A DNA stretch of 64,000 nt from Herbaspirillum aquaticum (GCF_002213425.1 NZ_NJGV01000011.1:124001-188000), one strand, 5' to 3'; counted from the stretch's first letter, positions 24,008 to 35,051 are shown. Translations and numbers: made by a program. Notes: generated from the sequence alone by a model not told the origin.

Positions 24008-24281
24008 GTGTTCTCCTGCCCTCGCTCGGCACCGGCACGAGGCAGGTGAGAGGACGATGATGTAAGGCTTGCGGGCGGCGCCGGCCGGTGCAGTGACAGG
24101 GGCGCCATGCTTTTGGATGGTCAGGAAGCGTCAGTTTCTAATGAGAAACCCTGACCGTTTTTTCCCGTCGTCCGGAAAAAAGGACGAAGCTTATTGACTT
24201 ATGCCCCCTGCCGTCAAGCCGCATCGAATAAATAGGGTCAAAATGCCCGGGGCGTGATCAAAAAGCCTACAAACGACAACA
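24008..24281. other. dctA upstream region
   Basis: No gene. It contains the palindrome GTTTCT-AATG-AGAAAC (24134-24149), set inside a wider GTCA...TGAC symmetry, about 130 bp upstream of dctA, a candidate operator. A further small inverted repeat TCGTCC...GGACGA lies at about 24167-24186. No sigma-54 promoter like those of rhizobial dctA was found. Confidence 0.45.
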
Positions 24282-24304
24282 AAAAAGCCCCGCAAAGCGG
24301 GGCT
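24281..24304 (-). terminator. Intrinsic terminator of glcDEF
   Basis: Stem AGCCCCGC / GCGGGGCT with a 3-nt loop, followed on the minus strand by six T. It lies 64 bp after the glcF stop. Confidence 0.9.
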
Positions 24305-24367
24305 GGTGTTGTGTTGCAGGAAACTTCACGGTGCGCACGCCACCGTCAGACTATCGTCAGCAAATCG

Positions 24368-25612
24368 TCAGGAAGGCGTTTGCAGCGCGGCGTCCAGCAG
24401 CTCGATCCAATGCCGCACCGGGGTCTCGGTACCCGACTGGAGATGCGTGACGCAACCGATGTTGCCGGTGACGATCATGTCGGGATCGGTGGCCTGCAGC
24501 TTGCTGATCTTGTTGTCGCGCAGGCGGTAGGACAGCTCCGGCTGCAGCACCGAATAGGTCCCGGCTGAACCGCAGCAGAGATGGCTGTCCGCACACAACT
24601 GCACATCCACGCCGGCCGCGCGCAGGATGCCTTCGACCTTGCCGCGGATCTTCTGCCCATGCTGCAGGGTGCAGGGCGGGTGATAGGCCACCCGCTTGCC
24701 GTTGAAATCCTTGAGCCGGTGCTGCAGCTGCTCCTCGAACTCGAGCAGGATCTCGCTGATGTCGCGCGTCATGTGGGAGATGCGGCGCGCCTTCTCGGCG
24801 TAGTCGGGATCATGCTGCAGCAGGTGGCCGTATTCCTTGACGGTGGCGCCGCAGCCGGAGGCATTCATGACGATGGTGTCGGCGCGGATGCCGTCACGCC
24901 CTTCGATGTAGGGCCACCAGGCGTCGATGTTGCGGCGCATGTCGTCCAGGCCGCCGTCCTGGTCATTGAGGTGATAGCGGATGGCGCCGCAGCAGCCGGC
25001 CTTGGGCGGCGCGAACAATTGCACGCCGAGCGCATCGAGCACGCGCGCAGTGGCGCTGTTGATGTTGGGGGCCATCGACGGCTGCACGCAACCTTCAAGC
25101 AGCAGCATCTGGCGCGCATGGGTGCGCGTGGGCCAGGTCCCGGCGTCCTGCGGCAGTGGCACCTTGTTCTGCAGCAGCTTGGGCAAGAGCGGGCGCACCA
25201 TCTGCCCCGCCTTCATGGCCGGACGGAAGATCCACTTGCGCGGCACCAGTTCCTTCAAGGCGGTGCGCAAGACACGCTCGCCGAAGGGACGCTGCACCTG
25301 CTCTTCCACCACCTTGCGGCCAATGTCGACCAGTCGCCCGTACTGCACCCCGGACGGGCAAGTCGATTCGCAGTTGCGGCAGGTCAGGCAGCGGTCCAGG
25401 TGCGATTGCGTGGCGGCCGTGGCGGGCTTGCCTTCAAGCACCTGCTTGATGAGATAGATGCGGCCGCGCGGCCCATCCAGTTCGTCGCCCAGCAGTTGAT
25501 AGGTGGGACAAGTGGCGGTACAGAAACCGCAATGCACGCAGGAACGCAGGATGCTGTCGGCTTCCTCGCCGGCCTGGGTGTTGCGGATGAAATCAGCCAA
25601 GTTGGTCTGCAT
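24368..25612 (-). CDS. glcF: Glycolate oxidase iron-sulfur subunit
   Basis: 414 residues with two 4Fe-4S motifs, CVHCGFCTATCPTY (near residue 25) and CLTCRNCESTCPSG (near 75), and two C-terminal cysteine-rich CCG domains (GCCGAIRYH, HLCCGSAGTYS). With GlcD and GlcE it forms the membrane-associated complex that oxidises glycolate to glyoxylate and passes electrons to quinone. Last gene of the glcDEF operon, 24 bp after glcE. Confidence 0.95.
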   Translation of the reverse strand: MQTNLADFIRNTQAGEEADSILRSCVHCGFCTATCPTYQLLGDELDGPRGRIYLIKQVLEGKPATAATQSHLDRCLTCRNCESTCPSGVQYGRLVDIGRKVVEEQVQRPFGERVLRTALKELVPRKWIFRPAMKAGQMVRPLLPKLLQNKVPLPQDAGTWPTRTHARQMLLLEGCVQPSMAPNINSATARVLDALGVQLFAPPKAGCCGAIRYHLNDQDGGLDDMRRNIDAWWPYIEGRDGIRADTIVMNASGCGATVKEYGHLLQHDPDYAEKARRISHMTRDISEILLEFEEQLQHRLKDFNGKRVAYHPPCTLQHGQKIRGKVEGILRAAGVDVQLCADSHLCCGSAGTYSVLQPELSYRLRDNKISKLQATDPDMIVTGNIGCVTHLQSGTETPVRHWIELLDAALQTPS

Positions 25613-25636
25613 GATGATCGCTTGGAAAAGAGGTGC

Positions 25637-26710
25637 TTACAGGCTGGCGTACAGGCGGCCGGGATTGAAGATGCCCTGCGGGTCGAATTGCTGCTTGAGA
25701 CGGCGATGGATGCTTTCCACCGCGGGCTGCAAGGGATGGAAGACGCCGATGGCCTTGTCGCCGCCACGATGCAGGCTGGCGTGTCCGCCCACGGCCAGTG
25801 CGGCGGCGCGGATGGCAACGGCATCGACATTGCCCTCCGGGCGCAGCCAGCGCTGCGCCCCGCCCCACTCGATCAGCTGGCGGCCCGGCAGGTCGATGGG
25901 CGGGGCCACTGATGGCACGGACAGGCGCCACAGCGGGGCTTGCGGGTCGGCGAAGAAGGGATGGGTCTGCTCGCGCAGGTCAGTCCAGTAATCTTCCGGA
26001 TTGCTTAATTCGGTGCCACCCATCTTTTTGATTGCTGAATCCACGGCGGCCTGTGCGCCCGACAAACGGATGGTGAGCACATTGTTGACCCAGGCGCTGG
26101 CTACCAGCGGCAGGGGTTGTCCTGCGCTCTGGTTGAGCAGGCGCAGCGCGCCCTCCTGGTTGATCTCGAAAACGCGGGTGCTGCTGGCAATGGGGCGCGG
26201 CAAGACTTTCAGCGAGACCTGCAGGATCAGACCCAGCGTGCCCAACGAACCGGCCAGGAGGCGCGAGATGTCATAGCCGGCGACGTTCTTCATGACTTGT
26301 CCGCCGAAGTGCAGTTGCTCGCCCTGGGCATCCATCAACACGGCGCCCAGCACGAAGTCGCGCACGGCCCCGGCGGCAGCGCGCGAGGGACCGGAGAGGC
26401 CGGCCGCGACCATGCCGCCGACGGTGGCCGCGCCGCCGAAACGCGGAGGCTCCCAGGCCAGCATCTGGTTGTGCCCGGCCAGTGCGGCGTCGATCTCCGC
26501 CAGGGGCGTACCGCAGCGGGCGGTGATGACCAGCTCGGTCGGTTCATAGTCGATGATGCCGCTGTAGGGGCGCGTGTCGAGCAGGTCACCGGAAGGCACT
26601 TGGCCGTACCAGTCCTTGGTGCCGCCGCCACGGATCTGCAGGGCGCGGCCGGAAAGGATGCGTTCGCGGAAGGAGGCCAGCACGGCCTCCATGTCTTGTT
26701 GTGCTTGCAT
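25637..26710 (-). CDS. glcE: Glycolate oxidase FAD-binding subunit
   Basis: 357 residues. A shortened FAD-linked oxidase: RALQIRGGGTKDWYG, EPPRFGGAATVGGMVAAGLSGPSRAAAGAVRDFVLG and KNVAGYDISRLLAGSLGTLGLI are the PCMH-type FAD-binding motifs. Start at 26710 is two bases after the glcD stop; a longer frame upstream runs antiparallel over glcD and is rejected. Confidence 0.94.
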   Translation of the reverse strand: MQAQQDMEAVLASFRERILSGRALQIRGGGTKDWYGQVPSGDLLDTRPYSGIIDYEPTELVITARCGTPLAEIDAALAGHNQMLAWEPPRFGGAATVGGMVAAGLSGPSRAAAGAVRDFVLGAVLMDAQGEQLHFGGQVMKNVAGYDISRLLAGSLGTLGLILQVSLKVLPRPIASSTRVFEINQEGALRLLNQSAGQPLPLVASAWVNNVLTIRLSGAQAAVDSAIKKMGGTELSNPEDYWTDLREQTHPFFADPQAPLWRLSVPSVAPPIDLPGRQLIEWGGAQRWLRPEGNVDAVAIRAAALAVGGHASLHRGGDKAIGVFHPLQPAVESIHRRLKQQFDPQGIFNPGRLYASL

Positions 26711-26712
26711 GG

Positions 26713-28200
26713 TCAGAATCTCGGCAGATCGGGGAAGCGCAGCTGGCCGCGCTGCACGTGCATCTTGCCGTACTCGGCACAGCGATGCAGGGTGGGAATG
26801 GCTTTGTCCGGATTGAGCAGGAAGGCAGGGTCGAAGGCGCGCTTCAACTTGAAGAAGGCCTCGCGCTCGGCGGGAGAAAACTGCACGCACATGGAGTTGA
26901 TCTTCTCGATGCCCACGCCGTGTTCGCCGGTGATGGTGCCGCCCACTTCCACGCACAGCTCCAGGATCTCGGCACCGAACAGTTCGGCGCGGTGGAATTC
27001 GTCCGCGATGTTGGCATCGAAGAGGATCAGCGGATGCAGGTTGCCATCGCCCGCATGGAAGACGTTGGCGCAGCGCAGGCCGTATTTCTTTTCCATCTCG
27101 GCGATGCCCAGCAGCACCTGCGCCAGCTTCTTGCGCGGGATGGTGCCATCCATGCAGTAGTAGTCGGGGGAGATGCGGCCGGCGGCCGGGAAGGCGTTCT
27201 TGCGGCCGGACCAGAAGCGCAGGCGCTCGGCTTCGCTCTGCGAACAGGCAATGGCCGTCGCGCCGCTGGCGTTGAGCACGTCGGTCATGCGGCCGATTTC
27301 TTCTTCCACCTCTTCCACGGTGCCGTCGGATTCGCACAGCAGGATGGCTTCGGCATCGATGTCATAGCCGGCTTTGACGAACGGCTCGACCATGCGCGAG
27401 CTGGTCTTGTCCATCATCTCCAGCCCGGCCGGGATGATGCCGGCCGCGATCACGTTGGCGACCGCATTGCCGCCTTTGACCACATCGTCGAAGGAAGCCA
27501 TGATCACGCGCGCGGCCTGCGGCTTGGGCACCAGCTTGACGGTCACTTCGGTGACCACGCCCAGCATGCCTTCGGAACCGATGAAGACGGCCAGCAGGTC
27601 CAGGCCCGGGGCATCCAGGGCGCCGCTGCCCAGTTCCACCACGTCGCCCTCGATGGTGACCATGCGTACGCGCAGCACGTTATGCACCGTCAGGCCGTAT
27701 TTCAGGCAGTGCACGCCGCCCGAATTCTCCGCCACGTTGCCGCCGATGGAACAGGCGATCTGCGAGGACGGATCCGGCGCGTAATACAGGCCGTGCGGGG
27801 CCGCCGCTTCGGAAATGGCCAGGTTGCGCACGCCGGGCTGGACCACGGCGGTGCGCGAGTACTTGTCCATCTTGAGGATCTGGTTGAATTTTGCGGTGGA
27901 GACCACCACGCCATCGGCAATGGGCATGGCCCCGCCCGACAGGCCGGTGCCGGCACCGCGCGGCACGATCTGCACCTGCAGCGCGTGACAGGCCTTCATG
28001 ATGGCGATGACCTGCGCCTCGTTTTCGGGCAGCACCACCACCATGGGCAACTGGCGGTAGGCGGCCAGGCCGTCGCATTCGTAGGGGCGGGTGTCTTCTT
28101 CGTCGAACAGCACGCAGTGCGCGGGGACGACCCGGCGCAGGGCGTCGACAACTTCGCGCTGGCGGGCCGGCGCGAAGGACGGTTGGGCGGGAGCATTCAT
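26713..28200 (-). CDS. glcD: Glycolate oxidase FAD-linked catalytic subunit
   Basis: 495 residues, full-length GlcD. FAD site VPRGAGTGLSGGAMPIADGVVVS and GGNVAENSGGVHCLKYGLT, catalytic C-terminal region with HAGDGNLHPLILFD and GTITGEHGVGIEK. Heads the glcDEF operon. The 249-bp gap upstream separates it from a LysR gene on the same strand that may control it. Confidence 0.94.
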   Translation of the reverse strand: MNAPAQPSFAPARQREVVDALRRVVPAHCVLFDEEDTRPYECDGLAAYRQLPMVVVLPENEAQVIAIMKACHALQVQIVPRGAGTGLSGGAMPIADGVVVSTAKFNQILKMDKYSRTAVVQPGVRNLAISEAAAPHGLYYAPDPSSQIACSIGGNVAENSGGVHCLKYGLTVHNVLRVRMVTIEGDVVELGSGALDAPGLDLLAVFIGSEGMLGVVTEVTVKLVPKPQAARVIMASFDDVVKGGNAVANVIAAGIIPAGLEMMDKTSSRMVEPFVKAGYDIDAEAILLCESDGTVEEVEEEIGRMTDVLNASGATAIACSQSEAERLRFWSGRKNAFPAAGRISPDYYCMDGTIPRKKLAQVLLGIAEMEKKYGLRCANVFHAGDGNLHPLILFDANIADEFHRAELFGAEILELCVEVGGTITGEHGVGIEKINSMCVQFSPAEREAFFKLKRAFDPAFLLNPDKAIPTLHRCAEYGKMHVQRGQLRFPDLPRF

Positions 28201-28294
28201 GCTGGACCTCGGCGGTAAGCTAGGCAGGCGTGCGGCGCTGGATGTCCCTCTTCTTGCATCCGGTGCTGCGGCTCACGCTGTCTCGTTTGTTGTC

Positions 28295-28317
28295 AGCCCG
28301 CATGGGGCGGGCTTTTT
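28295..28317 (+). terminator. Orphan plus-strand intrinsic terminator upstream of glcD
   Basis: AGCCCGC-ATGGG-GCGGGCT followed by a T run on the plus strand. No annotated plus-strand gene ends here, so it may close a short antisense or small RNA running from the glcD start region. No clear promoter for such an RNA was found. Confidence 0.5.
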
Positions 28318-28449
28318 CAGTCCGACAAGTGTAACGAATTTTGCCGCCCTGCACGGTGCCGTATTGGCTGGCGGCCCACTGAAAAGAATTGCCGGCCGCC
28401 GTGAATTATTTTCAGGGCGGCCGGACGGGACGGGCGATGCAAAGGCGCT

Positions 28450-29340
28450 TCAGATGTTGCGGAAGGCGTTCTGCATCCAGCTGATGAAGGTATCGACCTC
28501 GGGCCGCTCGCGCACGGCGCGCTCGTAGACCACGTAATACGCATGCGGCGGGGTGCGCAGGCGCACGTCGAACAATTCCACGATCTCGCCCCGGGCCAGC
28601 AGTTCTTCGGCGAAGTGCTGGCGCGTGAGGCCAATGCCGTAGCCGTGGCGCACGGCTTCCAGCAGCAGGCCGAGGTCGTCCACGCGCAGGCCGGAGGACG
28701 GTTCCACCCAGTCCTTCAGGCCGGCCGCCTCGAACCAGGGCTGCCAGGGCTCCAGGGCCGAGCGCAGCAGGGTCGCATGCTGCAGGTCGGTGGGCGACTT
28801 CATCGGCGGCAGGGTTTTCAGGTAGCCGGGGCTGGCCACGGCGAAGGCCGGTTCCTCGAACAGCTTCTCGGTGATGATGTTGGGATAGTTGCCGGCACCG
28901 AAACGGATCTCGACATCGCTCTCCGAGAGCGACAGGTCATACAGCGGCACCGACAGATACAGCTCGACCACGATCTCCGGATGGCGCTGGGTGAAGTCGG
29001 CAATGCGCGGCATGAGCAGGTGGCGCGCGAAGGTCGGCGGCAGCATCACCTTGATCTTGGGCTGCACGGCCGCATTGCGGTGGGGCATCGGGAAATCGGT
29101 CAGCGTGCGCAAGGCGCTGCGCACCACATCCAGATAGCGGCGGCCAAATTCGGACAGGCCGATGGAGCGCCCGTCGCGATAGAACAGGCGCTCGCCCACG
29201 AACTCTTCCAGCAGGCGGATCCGGTGCGACAGCGCCGAGGGGGTGATGCACAGTTCCTCGGCGGCAATCGCAAAGGAGTTATGACGGGCTGCCGCCTCGA
29301 AGGCGGACAGGGCATGGACGGGGGGGAGGCGGGTGGCCAT
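28450..29340 (-). CDS. LysR-family regulator (GcvA-like)
   Basis: 296 residues: HTH in LPPVHALSAFEAAARHNSFAIAAEELCITPSALSHRIRLLEEFVGERLFYRDGR, the GcvA/AmpR-type N-terminus, then the effector domain. The ATG at 29340 is preferred; the frame also has a TTG at 29367. It lies between the D-2-hydroxyacid dehydrogenase gene and glcDEF, all on the minus strand, so control of 2-hydroxyacid oxidation is likely (inference). Confidence 0.88.
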   Translation of the reverse strand: MATRLPPVHALSAFEAAARHNSFAIAAEELCITPSALSHRIRLLEEFVGERLFYRDGRSIGLSEFGRRYLDVVRSALRTLTDFPMPHRNAAVQPKIKVMLPPTFARHLLMPRIADFTQRHPEIVVELYLSVPLYDLSLSESDVEIRFGAGNYPNIITEKLFEEPAFAVASPGYLKTLPPMKSPTDLQHATLLRSALEPWQPWFEAAGLKDWVEPSSGLRVDDLGLLLEAVRHGYGIGLTRQHFAEELLARGEIVELFDVRLRTPPHAYYVVYERAVRERPEVDTFISWMQNAFRNI

Positions 29341-29465
29341 GGATGGTGGATTCCTGCTGCGGTTCAAGCAAACCTGATAAAAACTAACATTCTGTTGCCG
29401 AAAAACTAAAGGGCCAGGCGCGTAAAACCAAGTTTTTCACTCCCGGCCCGCGTATCACATCGGGC

Positions 29466-30881
<1,416 letters not shown>

Positions 30882-31184
30882 GCAATGTCTCTCAGGGGTC
30901 TGGTGTCTCGGGGTTCTTGTGCTCTTGTGCGGGAAGATGCAGGGTCATGAAGCGGCGTCCCGGGCTGCTCCAGTGGACTGACCACTGATCCAATCGATGA
31001 ATTTTACTCTCTTGCACGCTTTAGTTTGCGCAAATGTCCTCGCCCATGCCGCCCGATCGGGCAAATCAAGTGAATTGTTTACGCATTTTTCCAGCTGGCG
31101 CGCGGCGGCTCGCAGCGCATGGGAAGCGCTTGCCTTGGGCGGGGCTTGCGCTTAAGCTGCCCGGCGGATCAACTAGGAGCAATG
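30882..31184. other. Divergent intergenic region with candidate operator
   Basis: No gene. The 17-bp inverted repeat CAGTGG-ACTGA-CCACTG lies at 30971-30987, about 90 bp upstream of the flavoprotein dehydrogenase start. Its symmetry and size resemble operators of FadR/LldR-type GntR regulators, which often control lactate dehydrogenases, but no such gene is nearby. Confidence 0.45.
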
Positions 31185-31739
31185 ATGGGCAACCGACTTT
31201 CGAAAATCGCCACCCGCACGGGCGATGATGGCAGCACCGGGCTGGGCGATGGCAGCCGCGTGGGCAAGGACAGCCTGCGCATCCAGGCGCTGGGCGATGT
31301 GGATGAGCTCAATTCGCAGCTGGGCCTGCTGTTGTGCGAGACGCTGCCGGCCGCATTGCGGGAAGAGCTGGTGTCGATCCAGCATGACCTCTTCGACCTG
31401 GGCGGCGAGTTGTGCATCCCGGGCTATACGGTGTTGGCCGATGCGCACCTGGCACGGCTGGACGCCCTGCTGGAAAAATACAACGCCACCCTGCCCCCGC
31501 TGAAGGAATTCATCCTGCCCGGCGGCTCGCGCACGGCCGCGCTGGCGCACGTGTGCCGCACCGTATGCCGCCGCGCCGAGCGCAGCGTGGTCATGCTGGA
31601 GAAGGCCGAGGCCGGCGTGAATGCGCCGGCGCGGCAGTACCTCAATCGCCTCTCCGACCTGTGCTTCGTGCTGGCGCGCGTGCTCAACCGGGAAGCGGGT
31701 GGGCAGGATGTGTTGTGGGAGAAGGGGCGGGAGCGCTGA
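31185..31739 (+). CDS. Cob(I)yrinic acid a,c-diamide adenosyltransferase (PduO-type)
   Basis: 184 residues. Converts cob(I)alamin and ATP to adenosylcobalamin. N-terminal ATP loop KIATRTGDDGSTGLGDGSRVGKDSLRIQALGDVDELNSQLG and C-terminal CRTVCRRAERSVVML...YLNRLSDLCFVLARVLNRE are the PduO/ATR signatures. Of two adjacent ATGs (31182, 31185) the second lies five bases from a GGAG and is preferred. No cobalamin riboswitch is visible upstream. Confidence 0.93.
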   Translation: MGNRLSKIATRTGDDGSTGLGDGSRVGKDSLRIQALGDVDELNSQLGLLLCETLPAALREELVSIQHDLFDLGGELCIPGYTVLADAHLARLDALLEKYNATLPPLKEFILPGGSRTAALAHVCRTVCRRAERSVVMLEKAEAGVNAPARQYLNRLSDLCFVLARVLNREAGGQDVLWEKGRER

Positions 31740-31767
31740 TCGTCGTTCTACCGCACGAGAAATGTGA

Positions 31768-31798
31768 AACGCCCCGCGGGAAACCGGCGGGGCGTTTT
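31768..31798 (+). terminator. Intrinsic terminator of the adenosyltransferase gene
   Basis: Stem AACGCCCCGC / GCGGGGCGTT ending in four T, 28 bp after the stop codon. Confidence 0.85.
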
Positions 31799-31828
31799 CA
31801 TTTTCAGTTGGGGGGATGCAATGACTTA

Positions 31829-32094
31829 GGGCCTGTTCACATTCAATCTGCGAGTGCGAGAGGCCGCCAAGCGTTGGCTGCCTAGGCGCAGCGACGCGCC
31901 GTGGTGGTGCCACGGCAAGGAGCTGCAACAACGGCAGGCGACGCTTGGCGGCCTCTCCCGGAGGGTTGCCCCCAGAAGGCGCGCTGGCCGCGTTGCACGT
32001 CAGGGCTGGTGGCACCACCACCAGCCCTGACGCGCGCCTTGCCACCACGCCTTCTGGGGGCAACGCATCTCGCAGATTGAATGTGAACAGGCCC
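31829..32094. mobile_element. 266-bp MITE-like inverted-repeat element, copy 2
   Basis: Same length and ends as copy 1: 26-bp terminal repeats beginning GGGCCTGTTCACATTC, flanked by TA at 31827-31828 and 32095-32096. Module A is bounded by GAGAGGCCGCCAAGCGT (31858-31874) and its exact complement (31941-31957); module B by GTTGCCCCCAGAAGGCG (31965-31981) and complement (32048-32064). Like copy 1 it sits between convergent genes (adenosyltransferase and dxs). Module B has the same orientation as in copy 1, module A the opposite. Confidence 0.88.
31875..31940. repeat. 66-bp segment of element copy 2, inverted relative to copy 1
   Basis: Its reverse complement equals 22481-22546 except at two positions. 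The flanking 17-bp repeats here are perfect complements, whereas copy 1 has one mismatch. Confidence 0.85.
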
Positions 32095-32159
32095 TAGTTC
32101 AACGCGGCGATTTTCTTAGTTTCCACCGAGCAAAAACTAAGTCCGGCAACCGTGCCTCC

Positions 32160-34025
32160 TCAGCCGTTGTTGACCACCAGCTTGGGTTCATCCTTGCCAA
32201 AGCGCTGGATGATGGACTGCGCGATGCCATCGGCATCCAGCCCGCACTGCGCCAGCAGTTGCACGGCGTCGCCGTGATCGATGAAGCGGTCCGGCAGGCC
32301 CAGGTGCAGCACCGGCTTGTTGATGCCAGCGGCGGCCAAGGCCTCGGAGACGGCCGCACCGGCGCCACCCATGATGCAGCCCTCTTCCACCGTCACCAGC
32401 GCATCGTGCGAGGCGGCCAACTGCTTGACCAGTTCCGCATCCAGCGGCTTGATGAAGCGCATGTTGGCCACCGTGGCGTTGAGCTTGTCGCCCGCGCCCA
32501 GGGCCGGTGCCAGCAGGCTGCCGAAGGCCAGGATGGCAACATCCTTGCCCTGGCGGCGGATTTCTCCCTTGCCCAGCGGCAGGGTCTCGAGCGTCTTCTC
32601 CACTGCGGCACCGATACCGGCACCACGCGGATAACGCACCGAAGCCGGACCGGGATACTGATAGGCGGTGGAGAGCATCTTGCGGCACTCATCCTCATCG
32701 GAAGCCGCCATCACCACCATGTTGGGGATACAGCGCAGGAAGGCCAGGTCGTAATTGCCGGCGTGGGTCGCACCGTCTGCGCCGACCAGGCCGGCACGGT
32801 CCAGGGCGAAGGTCACATCCAGGTTCTGCAGGGCCACGTCGTGGATCAGCTGGTCATAGGCGCGCTGCAGGAAGGTCGAGTAAATCGCCACCACCGGCTT
32901 CATGCCCTCGCAGGCCATGCCGGCAGCGAAGGTGACGGCGTGCTGTTCGGCGATGCCGACGTCGTAGTAGCGGTCCGGGAATTTCTTTTCAAAGCCCACC
33001 ATGCCCGAGCCTTCGCGCATGGCCGGGGTGATGCCGACCAGCTTCTCGTCGGCGGCAGCCATGTCGCACAGCCAGTCGCCGAAGACCTGGGTATAGGTCA
33101 GCTTGCCGCCGGCACTGGGCTTGATGCCTTCGCTGGGGTTGAACTTGCCGGGGCCGTGATAGAGCACCGGATCGGCTTCGGCCAGCTTGTAGCCCTGTCC
33201 CTTCCTGGTGACCACGTGCAGGAATTGCGGGCCCTTCAGGTGCTTCAGGTTCTGCAGCGTGGGGACCAGCGAGTCGAGGTCATGGCCATCGATGGGGCCG
33301 ATGTAGTTGAAACCGAATTCCTCGAACATGGTGGCCGGGACCACCATGCCCTTGGCATGTTCTTCCAGGCGCTTGGCCAGTTCCAGCACGGGGCCGGGCA
33401 GTACCGACTTGCCGACGTCACGCGCTTTGGCGTAGAACTTGCCCGACATCAGGCGCGCCAGGTAGCGGTTGAGCGCACCCACGGGCGGCGAGATCGACAT
33501 GTCGTTGTCGTTGAGGATCACCAGCAGGTTGATGTCTTCATGCACGCCCGCATTGTTGAGCGCTTCGAAGGCCATGCCGGCGGTCATGGCGCCGTCGCCG
33601 ATGACGGCGATGGCGTGACGGTCAGAGCCTTGGGTCTTGGCGGCCAGGGCCATGCCCAGCGCAGCCGAGATCGAGGTCGAGGAGTGGGCGGTGCCGAAGG
33701 TGTCGTATTCGCTTTCGATGCGGCGCGGGAAGCCCGAGATGCCCTCCTGCTGGCGCAGCGAAGCCATGCGCTCGCGGCGGCCGGTCAGGATCTTGTGCGG
33801 GTAGGTCTGGTGGCCCACATCCCAGACGATGCGGTCCTGCGGCGTATTGAAGACGTAATGCAGCGCGATGGTCAGCTCGACCGTGCCCAGGTTGGAGGAC
33901 AGGTGACCGCCGGTCTTAGAGACCGAATCCAGCAGGAAACCGCGCAGCTCTTCGGCCAGCGGCTTCAATTGATGGCGGGACAGGCGGCGCAGGTCGGCCG
34001 GGTCGTTGATGGTATTGAGGAGCAT
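32160..34025 (-). CDS. dxs: 1-deoxy-D-xylulose-5-phosphate synthase
   Basis: 621 residues. Thiamine-diphosphate enzyme that condenses pyruvate and glyceraldehyde 3-phosphate in the first step of the MEP isoprenoid pathway. [44 protein letters not shown], the ThDP motif [16 protein letters not shown] and the catalytic region [20 protein letters not shown] are intact. Third gene of xseB-ispA-dxs; the product chain links to UbiA through the polyprenyl tail. Confidence 0.97.
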   Translation of the reverse strand: MLLNTINDPADLRRLSRHQLKPLAEELRGFLLDSVSKTGGHLSSNLGTVELTIALHYVFNTPQDRIVWDVGHQTYPHKILTGRRERMASLRQQEGISGFPRRIESEYDTFGTAHSSTSISAALGMALAAKTQGSDRHAIAVIGDGAMTAGMAFEALNNAGVHEDINLLVILNDNDMSISPPVGALNRYLARLMSGKFYAKARDVGKSVLPGPVLELAKRLEEHAKGMVVPATMFEEFGFNYIGPIDGHDLDSLVPTLQNLKHLKGPQFLHVVTRKGQGYKLAEADPVLYHGPGKFNPSEGIKPSAGGKLTYTQVFGDWLCDMAAADEKLVGITPAMREGSGMVGFEKKFPDRYYDVGIAEQHAVTFAAGMACEGMKPVVAIYSTFLQRAYDQLIHDVALQNLDVTFALDRAGLVGADGATHAGNYDLAFLRCIPNMVVMAASDEDECRKMLSTAYQYPGPASVRYPRGAGIGAAVEKTLETLPLGKGEIRRQGKDVAILAFGSLLAPALGAGDKLNATVANMRFIKPLDAELVKQLAASHDALVTVEEGCIMGGAGAAVSEALAAAGINKPVLHLGLPDRFIDHGDAVQLLAQCGLDADGIAQSIIQRFGKDEPKLVVNNG

Positions 34026-34103
34026 CTGTTCTTACCGTGTTGGGGTCTGAAGGCCGCGCCTGGCACATGCCGCGCGGTCCGTCTTCATGCCTGGTTACGT
34101 CGC

Positions 34104-35051
34104 TTAAGTTTTTCTCTGCACGATCAGGTCGGCCAGCTCACGCAGGCGGCGCGCCTTCTCGCCGAAGGGCGCCAGCGCCGCATGGGCATTGCCGCGCAGC
34201 TTCTCGGCCAGCGCCTGCGATTCGGCCAGGCCCAGGATCGAGACATAGGTCGGCTTGTTGTCCGCCGCATCCTTGCCCGCCGTCTTGCCCAGCGTGGCCG
34301 AGTCGGCAGTGGCATCGAGGATGTCGTCCACTACCTGGAAGGCCAGGCCGATGGCGCGCGCGTAGTCGTCCAGCGCGGCGGTCTCATCGGCGGTGAGCGT
34401 CTTGCCGCCCAGCGCGCCCAAGAGCACCGCTGCGCGCAGCAGGGCACCGGTCTTGAGGCGATGCATCTGTTCCAGCTCGGCCAGCGACAAGGTCATGCCC
34501 ACGCTGGCCAGGTCGATGGCCTGGCCGCCGCACATGCCCACTGAACCTGCGGCCTGGGCCAGCAGGTTCATCATGCGCAACTGGCGTGCCGTCACACCGG
34601 CGTCGCTCTTGCCCAGCTCGGCCTCCAGCGGTGCCGACAAGATATCGAAGGCCTGCGCCTGCAGCGCATCGCCAACCAAAAGCGCAGTCGCTTCGTCATA
34701 TTGCACGTGCACCGTGGGCTTGCCACGGCGCAGGGCATCGTCATCCATGCAGGGCATGTCGTCATGCACCAGCGAATAGACGTGGATCATCTCCACGGCC
34801 GCCGCCGCCCGGTCCAGCAGCGCGCGCGGGGTATCGAAGATGTCGCCGGCGGCATAGACCAGCAGCGGACGTACGCGCTTGCCGCCATCCATGGCGGTGT
34901 AGCGCATGGCTTCGTGCAGGCGCGCCGGCACCACCGAGGTCGCGGGCAGGAATCGGTCCAGCACGTCTTCCATGCCGCCCTGCACCTGGCGCATCCAGTC
35001 GACAAACGCTAGCGGGGCCTGCGCACTGGCGGCCGGCATCTGTGCATTCAT
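34104..35051 (-). CDS. ispA: Farnesyl diphosphate synthase / polyprenyl synthetase
   Basis: 315 residues. Condenses IPP with DMAPP and GPP to make farnesyl diphosphate. First Asp-rich motif HDDMPCMDDDALRRG and second FQVVDDILD are present, with GGKRVRPLLVYAAG near residue 55. Its ATG overlaps the xseB stop (TGATG). Downstream is dxs after 78 bp. Confidence 0.95.
   Translation of the reverse strand: MNAQMPAASAQAPLAFVDWMRQVQGGMEDVLDRFLPATSVVPARLHEAMRYTAMDGGKRVRPLLVYAAGDIFDTPRALLDRAAAAVEMIHVYSLVHDDMPCMDDDALRRGKPTVHVQYDEATALLVGDALQAQAFDILSAPLEAELGKSDAGVTARQLRMMNLLAQAAGSVGMCGGQAIDLASVGMTLSLAELEQMHRLKTGALLRAAVLLGALGGKTLTADETAALDDYARAIGLAFQVVDDILDATADSATLGKTAGKDAADNKPTYVSILGLAESQALAEKLRGNAHAALAPFGEKARRLRELADLIVQRKT

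Noticed and set aside
32259..34544. 761-codon plus-strand frame opposite dxs and ispA
   Set aside because: Same shadow effect; the His/Gln/Arg/Gly-rich translation is typical of antisense GC-rich frames.
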